Shown one piece after another: positions 5,692 to 5,736 of a stretch of 5,736 bases of DNA. The notes beneath the pieces are model-generated. The model was not told the origin of the DNA and searched no databases. It saw only the letters and a program-made list of their open reading frames with translations. Within the stretch, counting starts at the first letter, position 1. The number at the start of each line of letters is the position of its first letter. Source of the stretch: Clostridium sp. UBA4746 (lineage in GTDB: Bacteria; Bacillota; Clostridia; Clostridiales; Clostridiaceae); contig DHIM01000042.1 in NCBI GenBank assembly GCA_002403785.1, positions 528-6,263 on the forward strand. Direction: 5' to 3'. The position numbers and the translations under genes were made by a program.

Positions 5692-5736
5692 TCTATGGCC
5701 TTTCAATATACAGCTAAGGATAATTGTAATAATTAA
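5692..5736. other. short AT-rich tail with no recognisable feature
   Basis: The last 45 bases after the final stop contain no hairpin with a T tract, no start of a further gene with a ribosome binding site, and no adapter sequence on either strand. Confidence 0.5.

Overview
The window is an AT-rich, AGA/ATA-codon-rich Firmicute sequence. Gene content, the PRD antiterminator and the purine-rich ribosome binding sites suggest a Clostridium-like organism; this is inferred from style and families, not from a search. The first 27 bases are not biological: they are the end of an Illumina Nextera transposase adapter, including the complete 19-base mosaic end. Genomic sequence therefore starts at about base 28, and the left edge is a contig or read end.

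Bases 28-3245 form a phosphotransferase system (PTS) locus, all on the + strand. It starts with the C-terminal part of a BglG/LicT/GlcT-type antiterminator (two PTS regulation domains, RNA-binding domain missing). An untranslated leader follows, holding a clear ribonucleic antiterminator (RAT, 503-533) that overlaps a terminator with a long U tract (523-579). Then come three tightly spaced genes: a stand-alone glucose-type EIIA, HPr (ptsH) and Enzyme I (ptsI). EI takes phosphate from PEP and passes it to HPr, which passes it to EIIA and other EIIs; the antiterminator senses that flux through its PRD histidines and should decide whether the leader is read through. The locus thus looks like a feedback loop in which the PTS controls synthesis of its own general components. 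No membrane permease (EIIBC) is encoded here.

Bases 3246-3505 are intergenic. They hold small palindromes, a strong intrinsic terminator (3347-3384) that ends the PTS operon, and a poorly defined promoter region for the next gene. Bases 3506-4711 encode a Y-family translesion DNA polymerase (DinB/Pol IV type) with intact catalytic acidic residues and a canonical sliding-clamp-binding motif near the C terminus. A 98-116 base gap with a possible promoter leads to a 287-residue cytosolic protein of unknown function (4828-5691). The final 45 bases hold nothing recognisable.

Most of the window is ordinary housekeeping DNA. The points most worth a second look are the RAT-controlled EIIA-HPr-EI layout without a permease, a perfect 11-bp inverted repeat straddling the leader terminator's U tract, a leader hairpin just before the EIIA ribosome binding site, and the unknown last gene.
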